Notes under the pieces: generated by a model
Seen by the model: the letters and a program-made list of their open reading frames with translations, nothing else
Database searches by the model: none
Told to the model about the DNA's origin: nothing
In this document: positions 1-6,965 of the stretch, piece by piece
How the letters are laid out: every line of letters starts with the position of its first letter
Numbering within the stretch: position 1 is the stretch's first letter
Translations under genes and position numbers: made by a program
Assembly: GCA_003649085.1 (NCBI GenBank)
Contig: QMQV01000035.1
Coordinates: 1-14,920, forward strand
DNA length: 14,920 nucleotides
Reading direction: 5' to 3'
Origin: Thermoproteota archaeon
GTDB taxonomy: Archaea; Thermoproteota; Methanomethylicia; Methanomethylicales; B66-G16

Positions 1-1
1 A

Positions 2-880
2 GATAAGCCCCGCGATATAGTTGAGCTTGAGCTTCTAACTGAAGACCATGTAAAGATAGCCGTCGAAGGCCCATATGCAAATGAAGTTCCGACATCTCCA
101 AAAGAAAACGTATGCGTAGCTGCAATCAGAGCTGTTTTCTCAAAGCTAGGTGAGGTGAGCTTGGGTTTTAAGCTAAGGCTCATAAAGAATGTGCCTCCAG
201 GAATGGGTCTTGGAAGCTCAGGCGCCTCATCGGCAGCTGCCGCGTACGCGGCTTATCAGCTCATCAAAGATAAAGCTACGTTAAGCGACAACGAGCTCAT
301 TGAGTGCGCTATGGAAGGGGAAAAGCTAGCTACAGGGTCAGCTCACGCAGACAACGTAGCTCCCTCCCTCTTAGGCGGCATTACCGTAATATTAAGCTAT
401 GACCCGTTAATGATTAAGAGATATTCGCCGCCAAGAGGGCTGTACTTTGCCATCGCTATGCCCAAACTCCCGTATAAGCCAAAGGAGAAGACAAAGTACG
501 CTAGAGAGATCTTGCCAAAACAGGTGGATTTTAAACTTGTGGTAAAACAGCTTAGCGGACTAGCTCAAGTGTTGACTGGTTTAGCGTTTAAAGAGCTTAA
601 GACGTTTGGAATGGGCATATGCAGTGACCACATAGTTGAGCCAGCTAGAGCCAAGCTAATACCGGGTTTCTACAAGGTAAAGGAGGCGGCCATGCGATGT
701 GGAGCTTATGGAGCATCAATAAGCGGGGCCGGTCCATCAGTCTTCGCAGCATGTTCAAGAGCAATTGCTAGGAAGGTGGGAGAGGCTATGGTAAAAGCTT
801 TCGAAGAGGAAGGCGTTGAGGCCTCCTTTCTCGTAGCGAAACCCAGTAAAGAGGGTGCTAAAGTTGAAGATGTGGCTTAA
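2..880 (+). CDS. thrB: homoserine kinase (5' partial)
   Basis: Homoserine kinase of the GHMP superfamily phosphorylates homoserine with ATP, the penultimate step of threonine synthesis, in the cytoplasm. The reading frame is open from base 2, so the start lies upstream. Family members are about 300 residues and 292 codons are visible, so roughly 20-30 N-terminal residues are missing. The GTG at 155 is internal: codons upstream of it still read as ThrB sequence (DKPRDIVELEL near the edge). The GHMP ATP-binding loop PPGMGLGSSGASSAAAA is encoded around 194-244, and the C-terminal glycine-rich motif GASISGAGPS lies around 710-740. The 3' end overlaps the next gene, threonine synthase, which supports the assignment over other GHMP kinases such as mevalonate kinase. 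The family is confident; ThrB specificity rests on motif and neighbour. Confidence 0.93.
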   Translation, partial: DKPRDIVELELLTEDHVKIAVEGPYANEVPTSPKENVCVAAIRAVFSKLGEVSLGFKLRLIKNVPPGMGLGSSGASSAAAAYAAYQLIKDKATLSDNELIECAMEGEKLATGSAHADNVAPSLLGGITVILSYDPLMIKRYSPPRGLYFAIAMPKLPYKPKEKTKYAREILPKQVDFKLVVKQLSGLAQVLTGLAFKELKTFGMGICSDHIVEPARAKLIPGFYKVKEAAMRCGAYGASISGAGPSVFAACSRAIARKVGEAMVKAFEEEGVEASFLVAKPSKEGAKVEDVA

Positions 881-2090
881 GTGCATATCGTGTGGCAAAG
901 AGTATCCGCCAGAGGCTAAGATATACACATGTCCTTCATGCAATAGCCTGCTGGATGTAGTGTTAGACTACGCTGAGGTATCAAATAACGTCTCGTGGAG
1001 CCTCTTTAAGGCGCGAGCTTTCAAAGTATGGCGTTATAGAGAGTTTCTACCAATTGAAAAAGACGAGTGTATAGTCTCTTTAGGTGAAGGTGGCACACCG
1101 CTGTATAGATGTGATAAGCTGGCAAAATGGGTTGGTATCAAAGACCTCTACGTGAAGTATGAGGGAGCAAACCCAACAGGAAGCTTTAAGGATAGGGGCA
1201 TGACAGTAGGTGTTTCAAAAGCTTTAGAGTTTAAGGCTAAAATTGTCGCATGCGCATCAACAGGCAACACGTCTGCGTCGCTTTCAGCGTATGCTGCTAA
1301 AGCTGGCTTAAAATGCCTAGTTTTATTACCAGCTGGTAAGGTGGCGCTTGGAAAACTTGCACAAGCGTTAATGCACGGTGCTGAAGTGGTAGCTATCAAA
1401 GGTAACTTTGACGATGCTTTAAAACTAGTGATAAAGCTATCAATGGAAAGGGATGTCTACTTATTAAATTCGGTTAACCCGTGGAGGCTTGAAGGGCAAA
1501 AGACGTTAGCTTATGAAGTTGTAGACCAGTTAGGCTTCGTACCAGAGTATGTCGCTGTACCGATGGGAAATTGCGGCAATATATCAGCCATCTATAAGGG
1601 GTTTAAGGAACTCTCAATAACTGGCTTAGCAGACGCCACGCCTAAGATGATAGGAGTGCAAGCTGAAGGAGCTGCGCCAGTCGTTGAGATGTTGGAAAAA
1701 GGTTTAAACACGTTAAGGCCGATTGAAAAGCCCGAAACTTTGGCGACAGCCATTAGAATAGGGAATCCAATAAACTGGCCAAAAGCCATCAACGCTATAC
1801 GCGAATCTAAAGGCATCGCAATCAAGGTTTCTGATGCGGAAATAATAGAGGCTCAGAAAGCTATTGCTAGGCTTGAAGGATTGGGTGTAGAACCGGCAAG
1901 CGCAGCTTCAGTAGCTGGTTTAAAGAAGTTGGTTGAACATGATAAAATTCCGAGAGACGCCCAAGTGGTAGCGGTCTGTACGGGGCATTTACTTAAAGAC
2001 CCTGAAGAGGTGGTAGAGGTCAGCGAGAAGTTTAAGGAAATAGAAGCTTCAATGGATGAGCTTGAGAAGATAGTATCAGCTAAGCTTTAA
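870..2090 (+). CDS. thrC: threonine synthase
   Basis: Threonine synthase is a PLP-dependent fold-type II enzyme that converts O-phosphohomoserine to threonine and phosphate. From the ATG at 870 the protein has 406 residues, normal for the archaeal type. It opens with a zinc ribbon (CxxC at residues 5-8 and 21-24), typical of archaeal ThrC. The PLP lysine lies in PTGSFKDRGM (Lys107), followed by the STGNTSAS loop and a glycine-rich phosphate-binding loop written GNCGN where GNAGN is usual. The start is uncertain: ATG 870 gives the usual N-terminus, but TTG 864 has better spacing from the GAGGGTG at 851-857, and GTG 855 is also in frame. All of them overlap the end of thrB, so the pair is probably translationally coupled. 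The 3' end overlaps the convergent CBS-regulator gene by 11 bp. Confidence 0.95.
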   Translation: MWLKCISCGKEYPPEAKIYTCPSCNSLLDVVLDYAEVSNNVSWSLFKARAFKVWRYREFLPIEKDECIVSLGEGGTPLYRCDKLAKWVGIKDLYVKYEGANPTGSFKDRGMTVGVSKALEFKAKIVACASTGNTSASLSAYAAKAGLKCLVLLPAGKVALGKLAQALMHGAEVVAIKGNFDDALKLVIKLSMERDVYLLNSVNPWRLEGQKTLAYEVVDQLGFVPEYVAVPMGNCGNISAIYKGFKELSITGLADATPKMIGVQAEGAAPVVEMLEKGLNTLRPIEKPETLATAIRIGNPINWPKAINAIRESKGIAIKVSDAEIIEAQKAIARLEGLGVEPASAASVAGLKKLVEHDKIPRDAQVVAVCTGHLLKDPEEVVEVSEKFKEIEASMDELEKIVSAKL

Positions 2091-2997
2091 TCGAAGGCTG
2101 TCTTAAAATCTTAAATGGCTTTAGAAGCCTCAAGAGTATGTCAGTTCTCGTAACCATACCTATAGGCTTGCCATTTTCCATTACGAGGAGCCTACCAATT
2201 CTCTCAGTTTCCATCTTCTCCATAGCATCTAAGATGTCAGCATTGGCATCAATAACAGCTGGTACTCTTGAGGCAGCATCCATAACGCTTAAGTTATACA
2301 TCCCTTCCACGTAAAGCCTAGCGATATCGGAAGTCGTTATCAAGCCTAAAACCTCGCCATCTTTAACAATAGGCGCTGCTCGGATGCCTTCACGGTATAA
2401 AAGCTTTGCAGCTTCTCTAACGCTTAAATCGGGTGATACGGTTACAAGCTTACGTGAAGCGATGTTCTTAATGGGCTCTTTAGGGATACTAACCATAGTC
2501 ACAACACCTATCAACAGCTCTCCATGAAGCTCATCCCTGCCAATAACCTTGCCCTCTATCATAAGTCTGCCAGCTGGTGTGGGACCCACGTAGATTATAG
2601 AGCCAGTTTCAATAGCTGAAATATTGCCAATAGCCTTCAATAAAACCAAGCATATCTCTTCATTAAAGACATCCTTAAACACGATATCGGTTACAATTAA
2701 ATCAAGCTTAGAGCCCTCTGCATTATACACGGGCACAGCTCTAGTCTTCCTAGTAACCATGGGCGGCAATCCTAAAATTTCATAAGCTTTCCTAGCTGGC
2801 ATATACCCTCCTTTAGGACCAGCAATAGCTTCTACAAGACCCATTGCCCTTAAAGCTGGCATTATATTCCTAACAGTGCCTTCATCTCTATTAATGAGCT
2901 CGCCAATCTCCTTGCTTTTTACCAAATCGCGCTTCTTTTCATAAAGTTGAATAAGCGCTGTTAAAATCTCTCTTTGAGTTGGATTTAAGCTTTCCAT
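2080..2997 (-). CDS. HTH and CBS-domain predicted transcriptional regulator
   Basis: A 305-residue predicted ligand-sensing DNA-binding protein. Residues about 1-80 look like a winged helix: QREILTALIQLYEK, then KEIGELINRDEGTVRN as a likely HTH, then a wing rich in Gly and Pro. Residues about 80-170 form a middle domain I cannot name. Residues about 172-300 are a tandem CBS pair, with the typical LVTVSPDLSVREAAKLL and GLITTSDIARL in the first repeat and PIGMVTRTDILLRL in the second. CBS pairs often bind adenine nucleotides or S-adenosylmethionine. From memory the architecture resembles the archaeal COG2524 type of regulators. ATG 2997 is chosen because a TATA-like box ends 27 nt upstream and no SD is visible; TTG 3006 in the same frame is an alternative. 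The target is unknown. Neighbouring threonine and acid-uptake operons are candidates by position only. Confidence 0.85.
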   Translation of the reverse strand: MESLNPTQREILTALIQLYEKKRDLVKSKEIGELINRDEGTVRNIMPALRAMGLVEAIAGPKGGYMPARKAYEILGLPPMVTRKTRAVPVYNAEGSKLDLIVTDIVFKDVFNEEICLVLLKAIGNISAIETGSIIYVGPTPAGRLMIEGKVIGRDELHGELLIGVVTMVSIPKEPIKNIASRKLVTVSPDLSVREAAKLLYREGIRAAPIVKDGEVLGLITTSDIARLYVEGMYNLSVMDAASRVPAVIDANADILDAMEKMETERIGRLLVMENGKPIGMVTRTDILLRLLKPFKILRQPSIKA

Positions 2998-3023
2998 ACG
3001 TTTCAAAATCTTACTTAACCTTG

Positions 3024-3031
3024 CTTAAAAA
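3024..3031 (-). promoter_or_regulatory. TATA-like box of the CBS-regulator gene
   Basis: On the - strand this reads CTTTTTAAGC, centred about 30 nt upstream of ATG 2997. This is the spacing expected for a leaderless or nearly leaderless archaeal transcript. A second AT-rich element (GATTTTAAAGG, about 3048-3058) lies further upstream. The regulator may also be read from the amidohydrolase gene, which lies 74-83 bp upstream on the same strand. Confidence 0.45.
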
Positions 3032-3080
3032 GATAACCTCTCCGTTTTCCTTTAAAATCGATAATTATAATCCAAGGTCG

Positions 3081-3794
3081 CTAAGAAGTTATCCTAAGGA
3101 GCTTAGCTAAGTTATCATATAGTATCTTGCGTTTGTCATCATCAGCTATATCCAATTTTAAAATCTTATCAAGTTCTCTGCCTTGTTCACCAAAAGGCAT
3201 GTCAGAGCCAAACACGATTCTATTAGCGCCTAATGCCTTAATGCTTTCAAGTATCACATCTGACGAAGCTAACGAAGTGTCGAAGTAGACATCTTCAACA
3301 TTTTTAAATCTATCGATAAACATCTTAGGAGAGCCTCCAAGTAAGCCCATGTGAGGGATGATCACTTTAACTCCTTCGGCTTTAGCAACAAAGTCGACAG
3401 TAAACTCAAAGTCCTCTTCCAGGATCACCGGTACATCTGCTTCTAAAACCTTGTCAACAAAGCTCTTAAATGAAGGGTCTATGAGTACTGACAAGTTTGA
3501 CTGCATATGCGCTACTCCTCTGACCCAATGCCACTTAACTCCTCGAAACTCCTCAAAGCTTAGTGGAAGCTTTAAGTCGTCCATGACATAGAAAAACGGG
3601 ATGAATACCTTAGCGACCCTGGACTGCGTTAGGACTAGGTCATTAACCCTACTATCATGAGCTGCCTCCGTCGGAAACGCGAAGACGACAGCTTTTTCAA
3701 TACCATACTTCTGCATGCTATCTAAAATCTCGTCTCTCGTCAGTGCGTAGCCTAGGTGTACATGGCAGTCTATAATCTTCAAACTCTCTAACAC
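3081..3794 (-). CDS. amidohydrolase-2 family metal-dependent hydrolase or decarboxylase
   Basis: A 237-residue TIM-barrel protein of the amidohydrolase superfamily, close to the amidohydrolase-2 (ACMSD-like) group; such enzymes hydrolyse or decarboxylate small organic acids. Visible landmarks are the metal motif DCHVHLG on the first strand (His11, His13), IPHMG (His148) near the sixth strand, and VFGSDMPFG (Asp198) on the last strand. The strand that usually ends in a metal-binding His (pattern PVxxH) here reads PVILEED, with glutamates. Short proteins like this are common among archaeal members. The start is GTG 3794, placed like a leaderless start about 27 nt after the TATA box, or TTG 3782, which has AGGTG 8 nt upstream. 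It is divergent from the CoA-ligase/symporter operon and shares its AT-rich promoter, so a role on the same acid is possible. The substrate cannot be told. Confidence 0.85.
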   Translation of the reverse strand: MLESLKIIDCHVHLGYALTRDEILDSMQKYGIEKAVVFAFPTEAAHDSRVNDLVLTQSRVAKVFIPFFYVMDDLKLPLSFEEFRGVKWHWVRGVAHMQSNLSVLIDPSFKSFVDKVLEADVPVILEEDFEFTVDFVAKAEGVKVIIPHMGLLGGSPKMFIDRFKNVEDVYFDTSLASSDVILESIKALGANRIVFGSDMPFGEQGRELDKILKLDIADDDKRKILYDNLAKLLRITS

Positions 3795-3810
3795 CTAGTA
3801 GGAGGTCTTC

Positions 3811-3826
3811 AAAAAACTTATATACT
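3811..3826. promoter_or_regulatory. divergent promoter with shared TATA core
   Basis: AAAAAACTTATATACT on the + strand. The A-run fits an archaeal BRE just upstream of TTATATAC, which would start rightward transcription near 3847, exactly where the structured leader begins. On the - strand the same core reads GTATATAAG and would start leftward transcription near 3795, at the amidohydrolase start codon. The TATA core is nearly palindromic, so one element may serve both directions, or TBP orientation may switch between them. Confidence 0.55.
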
Positions 3827-3847
3827 AGCTTCTCGCCTAAGAATTTC

Positions 3848-3952
3848 CCTCGCTGGAGGAGTAGGGGTTGGATCGGAGGAGTCGAGTTTACTGAGCTTTT
3901 CAAGCTCCCCGAGCCAGCCCCGAAGCTAATGGTCTACTCGCCTTCTCGGAGG
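3848..3952 (+). promoter_or_regulatory. GC-rich structured 5' leader, candidate cis-regulatory RNA
   Basis: The stretch 3851-3950 is 58% G+C by my count, while the 60 bases after 3961 are about 38%. It can fold into nested helices: 3859-3863 with 3935-3939 (5 bp); 3864-3871 GGGGTTGG with 3914-3921 CCAGCCCC (8 bp, one G-U); an A-G mismatch; 3873-3876 TCGG with CCGA (4 bp); and then GGAG with CTCC across a bulged A. A 12-nt asymmetric bulge (3922-3933) separates the first two helices. At the base, CCTC 3848-3851 can pair with GAGG 3949-3952, which is part of the Shine-Dalgarno site of the downstream ORF. I recognise no known riboswitch or tRNA in it. It could instead be a stand-alone small RNA. 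The pairing is seen; the regulatory role is inferred. Confidence 0.5.
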
Positions 3953-3959
3953 TGTCTAA

Positions 3960-3995
3960 ATGGCTGAAAGGAGGACTTTAGTTTATCTCAAGTAA
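3960..3995 (+). CDS. possible 11-codon leader ORF
   Basis: ATG 3960 follows a near-perfect SD, GGAGGTG at 3948-3954, with 5 nt spacing. It encodes MAERRTLVYLK and then TAA. Its tandem AGG codons for Arg4-Arg5 form part of a second SD, AAAGGAGGA (3967-3975), placed for the ligase frame, and its stop lies 8 nt beyond the probable ligase start at 3985. It may be a leader peptide that controls access to the second SD. Alternatively it is the true N-terminus of the ligase joined by a +1 frameshift in 3982-3992, natural or an assembly error. No homologue is recognised. Confidence 0.4.
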   Translation: MAERRTLVYLK

Positions 3996-5289
3996 CGAAG
4001 TTTTTTGGCAACCCGAATTAGAAAGGATAAGTCGAAGAGATCTTGAAAAAATCCAAGAGAAAAAATTAAGGGAAGTTTTCAGGAAAGCCTGGTTCTCGCC
4101 ACTATTAAGAGAGAAGCTAAGACAAGCAGGTTTTTCCCCATACGATACCATAGAGTTGAAAAGCCTATCGAAGCTACCTTTTACAACAAAAGCAGATTTA
4201 ATTCAATGCCATCCCTTTGGCTCACTAGCAGTACCCCTAAGCGAAGTCGTCAGAATACACACATCTTCTGGGACAACGCAGAAGCCCATAGCATCGTTCT
4301 ACACGTTAAACGACCTTGAGGAATGGTCAAACCTCGTCGCTAGGAATTTAGCTGCCATAGGAGCTAGAAAAGGAGACATCTTCATAAATACGTCTTCTCA
4401 AGGCCTATTCACAGGTGGGCTAGGGTACATTCAAGGAGCTCAAAAACTTGGATTGACAGTCATACCTCTTGGATCAGCAAGTCCCGAGAAACAGCTTGAG
4501 TATATGAAGGACTTCGGCGTAACAGTTTTTCACGCAATACCCTCATTCGCCTTGAGGATAGCTGAAGTCGCCAAGCAGACAGGTATCTTAGATCAGCTAA
4601 GGTTAAGACTAGCGATTTTGGGCGCTGAACCATGGACTGAGGCAATGCGATCAAAGATAGAGGATTCGTTAGGTATTGAAGCCTTTAACAACTATGGCTT
4701 AGCTGAAGTCTGCGGCCCGGGCGTTGCTGTTGAGTGTAGAGCTAAGAGCGGTCTCCATGTGTGGGAAGATCATTTCATCGTAGAAGTAGTAGACCCTAAA
4801 ACTGGAGAAAACCTCGACGTAGAAGAGGAAGGGGAGCTTGTCATAACGCCTTTGTCGAGAGAAGCGATGCCATTGATAAGGTATAGAACTGGCGACATAG
4901 CAAAGATACTTGATGTCAGAGGATGTGACTGTGGGCGCACACACATTAAAATTTCCTGGATTAAGGGCAGGATTGACGACATGATTAAGGTGAGGGGCAT
5001 AGGTCTATATCCATCAGCTGTTGAGGAGGTTATTGCGACAAAGAAAGCGTGTACGGGGCATTACCTAATAGTCTTAAGAGGCCTTGATGAGCTGGTATTG
5101 CAAGTTGAGGTAGACGATGAAGTCTTGAAAAATGGCGAGGCGATGTTCAGGTTGAAGAACAAAATTGAAGAGGAGTTGAAGAGGACTACTATGCTCAGAT
5201 TTGATGTGCAGCTTTTGCCAAGTGGTTCCCTGCCTAGAAGCGATGGAAAAGCTAAGAGAGTTGTTGATGAAAGGAGGTGGAGGACTTGA
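3985..5289 (+). CDS. paaK: phenylacetate-CoA ligase-type AMP-forming acid:CoA ligase
   Basis: An adenylate-forming enzyme that activates a carboxylic acid with ATP and CoA; the best-known member uses phenylacetate. Counting from 3985 it has 434 residues, the normal size. Motifs are the ATP loop TSSGTTQKP at 93-101 (Gln where Gly is usual), NNYGLAEVCGPG (235-246), RTGD (301-304), GRIDDMIKVRG (328-338) and the C-terminal catalytic-lysine region DGKAKR. The N-terminal part FWQPELERISRRDLEKIQ matches the family opening, so the gene must begin before 4156. Yet after the in-frame TAG at 3979 there is no ATG, GTG or TTG until 4156. ATC at 3985 is chosen because AAAGGAGGA lies 9 nt upstream and it gives a natural-looking N-terminus; a frameshift from the ORF at 3960 is the alternative. 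It overlaps the next gene and is followed by a symporter, suggesting uptake and activation of one acid. Substrate identity is not visible. Confidence 0.88.
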   Translation: MSSNEVFWQPELERISRRDLEKIQEKKLREVFRKAWFSPLLREKLRQAGFSPYDTIELKSLSKLPFTTKADLIQCHPFGSLAVPLSEVVRIHTSSGTTQKPIASFYTLNDLEEWSNLVARNLAAIGARKGDIFINTSSQGLFTGGLGYIQGAQKLGLTVIPLGSASPEKQLEYMKDFGVTVFHAIPSFALRIAEVAKQTGILDQLRLRLAILGAEPWTEAMRSKIEDSLGIEAFNNYGLAEVCGPGVAVECRAKSGLHVWEDHFIVEVVDPKTGENLDVEEEGELVITPLSREAMPLIRYRTGDIAKILDVRGCDCGRTHIKISWIKGRIDDMIKVRGIGLYPSAVEEVIATKKACTGHYLIVLRGLDELVLQVEVDDEVLKNGEAMFRLKNKIEEELKRTTMLRFDVQLLPSGSLPRSDGKAKRVVDERRWRT

Positions 5290-5402
5290 AGATCTTCGGC
5301 TTACCTATTGAAACCTTCATTGTAGTCTTCATAGTGCCTTTGCTGATAATAGCTGGGCTAACACTATGGGGGCTATTATACAAGGGAGGTGAAGAGAAGT
5401 GA
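5286..5402 (+). CDS. 38-residue single-span membrane protein, probable symporter partner
   Basis: A small ORF starting at TTG 5286, with GGAGGTGG about 6 nt upstream, and ending in TGA 5400-5402. The product opens MKIFGLPIETF, has one hydrophobic span at residues about 9-32 (VVFIVPLLIIAGLTLWGLLY inside it) and a short charged tail KGGEEK, which would be cytosolic by the positive-inside rule. Its start overlaps the ligase stop (TTGA) and its stop overlaps the symporter start (GTGA), so three genes are coupled by 4-nt overlaps. Small one- or two-span proteins encoded directly ahead of SSS symporters are known elsewhere, for example the YhdT-PanF and YjcH-ActP pairs. A similar accessory role is inferred here; I recognise no family. 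Confidence 0.8.
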   Translation: MKIFGLPIETFIVVFIVPLLIIAGLTLWGLLYKGGEEK

Positions 5403-6964
5403 TCGGCTTAGCTGAAGCTGCCGTGCTAGCATACTTTGCTTTAATGTTAGTTATAGGTGCTTATGGCGCACAGAAAGTTAAAACAGTAGCAGATTTCGTG
5501 GCAGCTTCTCGTAAGCTCGGCTTCTGGATGTTCTGCCTCCTCATGGCGAGCTCGCTGATGAGCGGGATGACAGCACTTGGAGTTGCTGGCTTAGGCTACT
5601 TATCCGGCTACGCTAACTGGTGGGAGCAGCTTGCCGTACCATCAGCGCTAGCTGTGGCAATAATATTGTATGGCGTAAAGCTAAACCCCTTAGCTCATAA
5701 GTACAACTACTTAACGCTTCAAGACTACTTAGCTCATCGTTATAACGATAAAAGATACATACGCGGCATATCAGGCATGGTGTCAGCCTTTGTTTCAACA
5801 GTATACCTCATAGGGCAGTACGTTGCAATAGGGATAGTAGTCAAGGTGGTCTTAGGTTGGGAATATTGGCAAGGCTGTTTACTAGCGACGATCGTTGTAG
5901 TGCTATACGTATTGGCTGGTGGCTTAATATCCGTAGCTTGGACATCGTTTTTGCAAGGCCTGATACTGCTCTTCGGCATACTGCTATTGACTCCTCCTCT
6001 CATAAATTCAGTTGGTGGATGGGTTGCTTTAAATGAAAAGCTAGCTATGATAACAAGCGGACCTTTTGCTAAGTGGCTGACAATGCCTTGGGGCCCGTGG
6101 GAAGTGCCGTTAGTCTCGCCAATGTTTAACTTCACGTTATTTGGCTTAGCAGTATTGCTTGGATTAAGCGTTGCTCCTCACATAATCAACAACGTCATAG
6201 TCTTCAAAGAACCGAAATACGTTAAGTGGGCTCCATTGGCGGTCTTCTTAATAAGCTTACCAGTGCTTGTTTCAGTAAAGTTGATCGGCATGGCCGGTAG
6301 AGTTGCCGTCTGGGAAGGTTGGCTTAGCTTACCAGCTCATCCTGTTGTAGCAGGCTCTAAGTGGCAAGACATGATCCTTCCAATGCTCGCAAAGCAAGTT
6401 CTTCCATATTCCGTCTTCGTCTTTATCGCTGTCATCATATTAGCGGCTGTCATGTCTACAACAGATAGGCTGATGTTAACCGTAGCTACGAACATCGGCT
6501 ACGACATATTCAAAAACATGCTTAAGCCGACAGCTAAAGACTATGTAGTTAACTGGATCAGTAGACTAACTGTAATAGTGTTAGGCGTTATCGTATATAT
6601 CTTGGCACTTACCCCTCCTCCACTCATAGCATGGCTAATATGGACTGCTCTAGGTGTCATGTTTACTACGTGGTTCCCAGTGGTAGTAGCTGGGTTATAC
6701 TGGAGAAGAGCTAATAGGCCTGGAGCCATCGCAGGTATGCTAGCTGGCTTCGTAGGCACGATAGTTGCTGGTTATGTAGCAGCAAAACCTCCAATAGGTC
6801 TAGGTATTCCACTTAAGCTATTTGGAGCGCCATTCTACTTCCCATTAGTAGGCTTCATAACCAGTCTCGTAGCCTTAATAATAGTTAGCTTACTAACAAG
6901 ACCTGAGCCTGAACAAATACTAAATGAAACTATGACTGGAGTCAGAGCAAAAAGGACCACATAG
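5399..6964 (+). CDS. sodium:solute symporter (SSS family)
   Basis: A 521-residue, highly hydrophobic permease of the SSS family (LeuT fold), with about 13 predicted membrane spans. It should drive solute uptake with the sodium gradient. Family landmarks are GGLISVAWTSFLQG (174-187), where the common TD is TS, and AAVMSTTDRLMLT (349-361), whose Ser-Thr pair corresponds to the second sodium site of the family. FTTWFPVVVAGLYWRR near 425 matches the conserved late span. The start is GTG 5399, with AGGGAGGTGA immediately upstream and a 4-nt overlap with the preceding small membrane-protein gene. The SSS family carries proline, pantothenate, acetate and other monocarboxylates, sugars and more, so the substrate cannot be read from the sequence. 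The CoA ligase two genes upstream suggests an organic acid. The gene ends in TAG. Confidence 0.92.
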   Translation: MIGLAEAAVLAYFALMLVIGAYGAQKVKTVADFVAASRKLGFWMFCLLMASSLMSGMTALGVAGLGYLSGYANWWEQLAVPSALAVAIILYGVKLNPLAHKYNYLTLQDYLAHRYNDKRYIRGISGMVSAFVSTVYLIGQYVAIGIVVKVVLGWEYWQGCLLATIVVVLYVLAGGLISVAWTSFLQGLILLFGILLLTPPLINSVGGWVALNEKLAMITSGPFAKWLTMPWGPWEVPLVSPMFNFTLFGLAVLLGLSVAPHIINNVIVFKEPKYVKWAPLAVFLISLPVLVSVKLIGMAGRVAVWEGWLSLPAHPVVAGSKWQDMILPMLAKQVLPYSVFVFIAVIILAAVMSTTDRLMLTVATNIGYDIFKNMLKPTAKDYVVNWISRLTVIVLGVIVYILALTPPPLIAWLIWTALGVMFTTWFPVVVAGLYWRRANRPGAIAGMLAGFVGTIVAGYVAAKPPIGLGIPLKLFGAPFYFPLVGFITSLVALIIVSLLTRPEPEQILNETMTGVRAKRTT

Positions 6965-6965
6965 C

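Noticed and set aside
755..943. Small - strand ORF across the thrB/thrC junction
   Set aside because: Overlaps two clear genes, with no SD or family resemblance.
3845..3960. tRNA or SRP/RNase P RNA in the GC-rich stretch
   Set aside because: No T-arm GGTTC pattern, no cloverleaf on either strand, and far too short for the large RNAs; the pairing is one long interrupted stem.
3952..3981. Ligase starting at GTG 3952 with TAG 3979 read as pyrrolysine
   Set aside because: TAG ends at least six other genes here (CBS regulator, amidohydrolase, symporter, DUF763, phosphatase and the 12387 gene), so it behaves as an ordinary stop.
4156..5289. Ligase start at TTG 4156
   Set aside because: The in-frame sequence upstream to 3985 carries the conserved family N-terminus, and there is no SD before 4156.
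5740..6135. 131-codon ORF on the - strand inside the symporter gene
   Set aside because: It lies antisense within a well-supported membrane protein, and its residue make-up is a shadow of that gene.
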